A stretch of 5,847 bases of DNA from Betaproteobacteria bacterium (GTDB taxonomy: Bacteria > Pseudomonadota > Gammaproteobacteria > Burkholderiales > Burkholderiaceae_E). Both the position numbers and the translations under genes were made by a program. The stretch spans positions 1 through 5,847 of the forward strand of contig VGHV01000161.1 in NCBI GenBank assembly GCA_016868095.1. Direction: 5' to 3'. Below the pieces are notes generated by a model, which made no database searches, had not been told where the DNA came from, and worked only from the letters and a program-made list of their open reading frames with translations. Shown here piece after piece: positions 5,076 to 5,847 of the stretch (the stretch's first letter is position 1; each line of letters begins with the position of its first letter).

Positions 5076-5847
5076 ATGGCGGCATTTGACGAAGTTCAGA
5101 TTCTTGATGTTCATCATTGGAACGATACACTTTTTTCCTTCAAGACAAGCCGCCACGATAGTTTAAGATTTCGTAACGGACACTTTGTGATGATTGGGCT
5201 CGAGGTCGAAGGCAAACCTTTGATGCGTGCCTATAGCATTGCAAGCCCCAACTATGAGACTTATTTGGAATTCTTGTCGATCAAGGTGCCCAATGGGCCG
5301 CTCACTTCAAGGTTGCAGCATGTTCAAGTAGGCGATCGTTTGCTCATGGGGCACAAAACAGTTGGCACGCTTGTGATTGATGATTTGAAACCCGGTAAAA
5401 GGCTCTTTTTATTCGCAACGGGCACAGGACTTGCGCCGTTCATGAGCATTATTCAGGATCCTGAGACCTACGAACGTTTCGAACATGTGGTGCTGATTCA
5501 TGGTGTGCGATTAGTGAGCGAACTCGCCTACGCTGAATTTATTCGTGACAGCCTGCCCAAGCACGAGTTGCTTGGCGAGATGGTTTCGGCCCAATTGATT
5601 TATTACCCAACGGTTACCCGTGAGGCCTTTACCCACAGTGGAAGGCTTACTACTGCGATCGAATCGGGGCAACTCTTTCGTGATATCGGGCAGGCCGAGC
5701 TTGATCCGTCAAGCGATAGGGTGATGATTTGCGGCAGTCCGGCGATGTTGAAGGAAAGTGCCGACATGCTCGATCAGCGGGGCTTTCAGATCTCGCCGAG
5801 CGCTGGCGAGCAAGGCGACTACGTTATTGAAAGGGCGTTTGCCGAGC
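5076..5847 (+). CDS. fpr: Ferredoxin/flavodoxin-NADP+ reductase, 3' end just outside the window
   Basis: This cytosolic FAD enzyme exchanges electrons between NADPH and ferredoxin or flavodoxin, supplying iron-sulfur, radical-SAM and oxidative-stress pathways. The 257 visible codons form an N-terminal FAD-binding barrel and a C-terminal NADP domain. FAD motifs are RAYSIAS (51-57) and VPNGPLTSRL (71-80). The NADP domain has GTGLAPF (116-122), HGVR (142-145), a YYPTVTRE segment (176-183), SGR (188-190) and CGSPAM (219-224). The end GDYVIERAFAE (247-257) is the C-terminus of the bacterial Fpr subclass seen in Azotobacter and Pseudomonas, which normally stops one residue later (ERAFVEK), so only about one codon plus the stop is missing. 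The ATG at 5076 has GGA (5067-5069) 6 bases before it and gives the expected N-terminus. A 56-base gap with a candidate extended -10 element separates it from the dehydrogenase gene, suggesting independent expression. Confidence 0.95.
   Translation, partial: MAAFDEVQILDVHHWNDTLFSFKTSRHDSLRFRNGHFVMIGLEVEGKPLMRAYSIASPNYETYLEFLSIKVPNGPLTSRLQHVQVGDRLLMGHKTVGTLVIDDLKPGKRLFLFATGTGLAPFMSIIQDPETYERFEHVVLIHGVRLVSELAYAEFIRDSLPKHELLGEMVSAQLIYYPTVTREAFTHSGRLTTAIESGQLFRDIGQAELDPSSDRVMICGSPAMLKESADMLDQRGFQISPSAGEQGDYVIERAFAE

Noticed and set aside
1..5847. A novel multi-gene defence, mobile or regulatory system
   Set aside because: Every gene falls in a familiar family with intact motifs, there are no direct repeats at gene borders, integrase or transposase genes, and codon character looks uniform by eye.

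Overview
The window is an ordinary-looking stretch of bacterial chromosome with seven protein-coding genes, all on the + strand and closely packed. The longest gap is about 140 bases. Intermediate G+C, short spacers, an fpr-type ferredoxin-NADP+ reductase ending in an ERAF-type tail, and an alcohol dehydrogenase that strongly resembles the Ralstonia/Cupriavidus 4-hydroxybutyrate dehydrogenase all suggest a betaproteobacterium, probably Burkholderiales. This placement is inferred from protein character only; there is no rRNA or marker gene in view.

Layout. Bases 3-1632 hold the end of a cobalamin/iron-siderophore type ABC importer: a FecCD-family permease cut by the left edge, then its ATPase. 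A 138-base gap follows, with a candidate promoter. Bases 1771-2613 encode a PF10118-type protein ('predicted metal-dependent hydrolase') whose conserved Glu/His residues match a ferritin-like di-iron ligand set. A 76-base gap with two perfect inverted repeats leads to the azlC-azlD pair (2690-3837), a two-part amino-acid exporter. Then come an iron-containing alcohol dehydrogenase (3883-5019) and fpr (5076 to the right edge), which lacks only its last residue or so and its stop codon.

How the genes fit together. Two units are functionally convincing: permease plus ATPase, and azlC plus azlD. The PF10118 gene, the alcohol dehydrogenase and fpr look like independent housekeeping or metabolic genes lying in the same direction. 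A shared redox or metal theme (iron or B12 uptake, di-iron protein, Fe-dependent dehydrogenase, flavin reductase) can be told, but the sequence does not prove it.

I saw no mobile element, CRISPR array, tRNA, rRNA, phage gene or toxin-antitoxin pair, and no clear sign of a previously undescribed multi-gene system. The points most worth a second look are the di-iron motif set in the PF10118 protein, the probable 4-hydroxybutyrate specificity of the dehydrogenase, the paired hairpins before azlC, and the repeated promoter region at 1667-1721.
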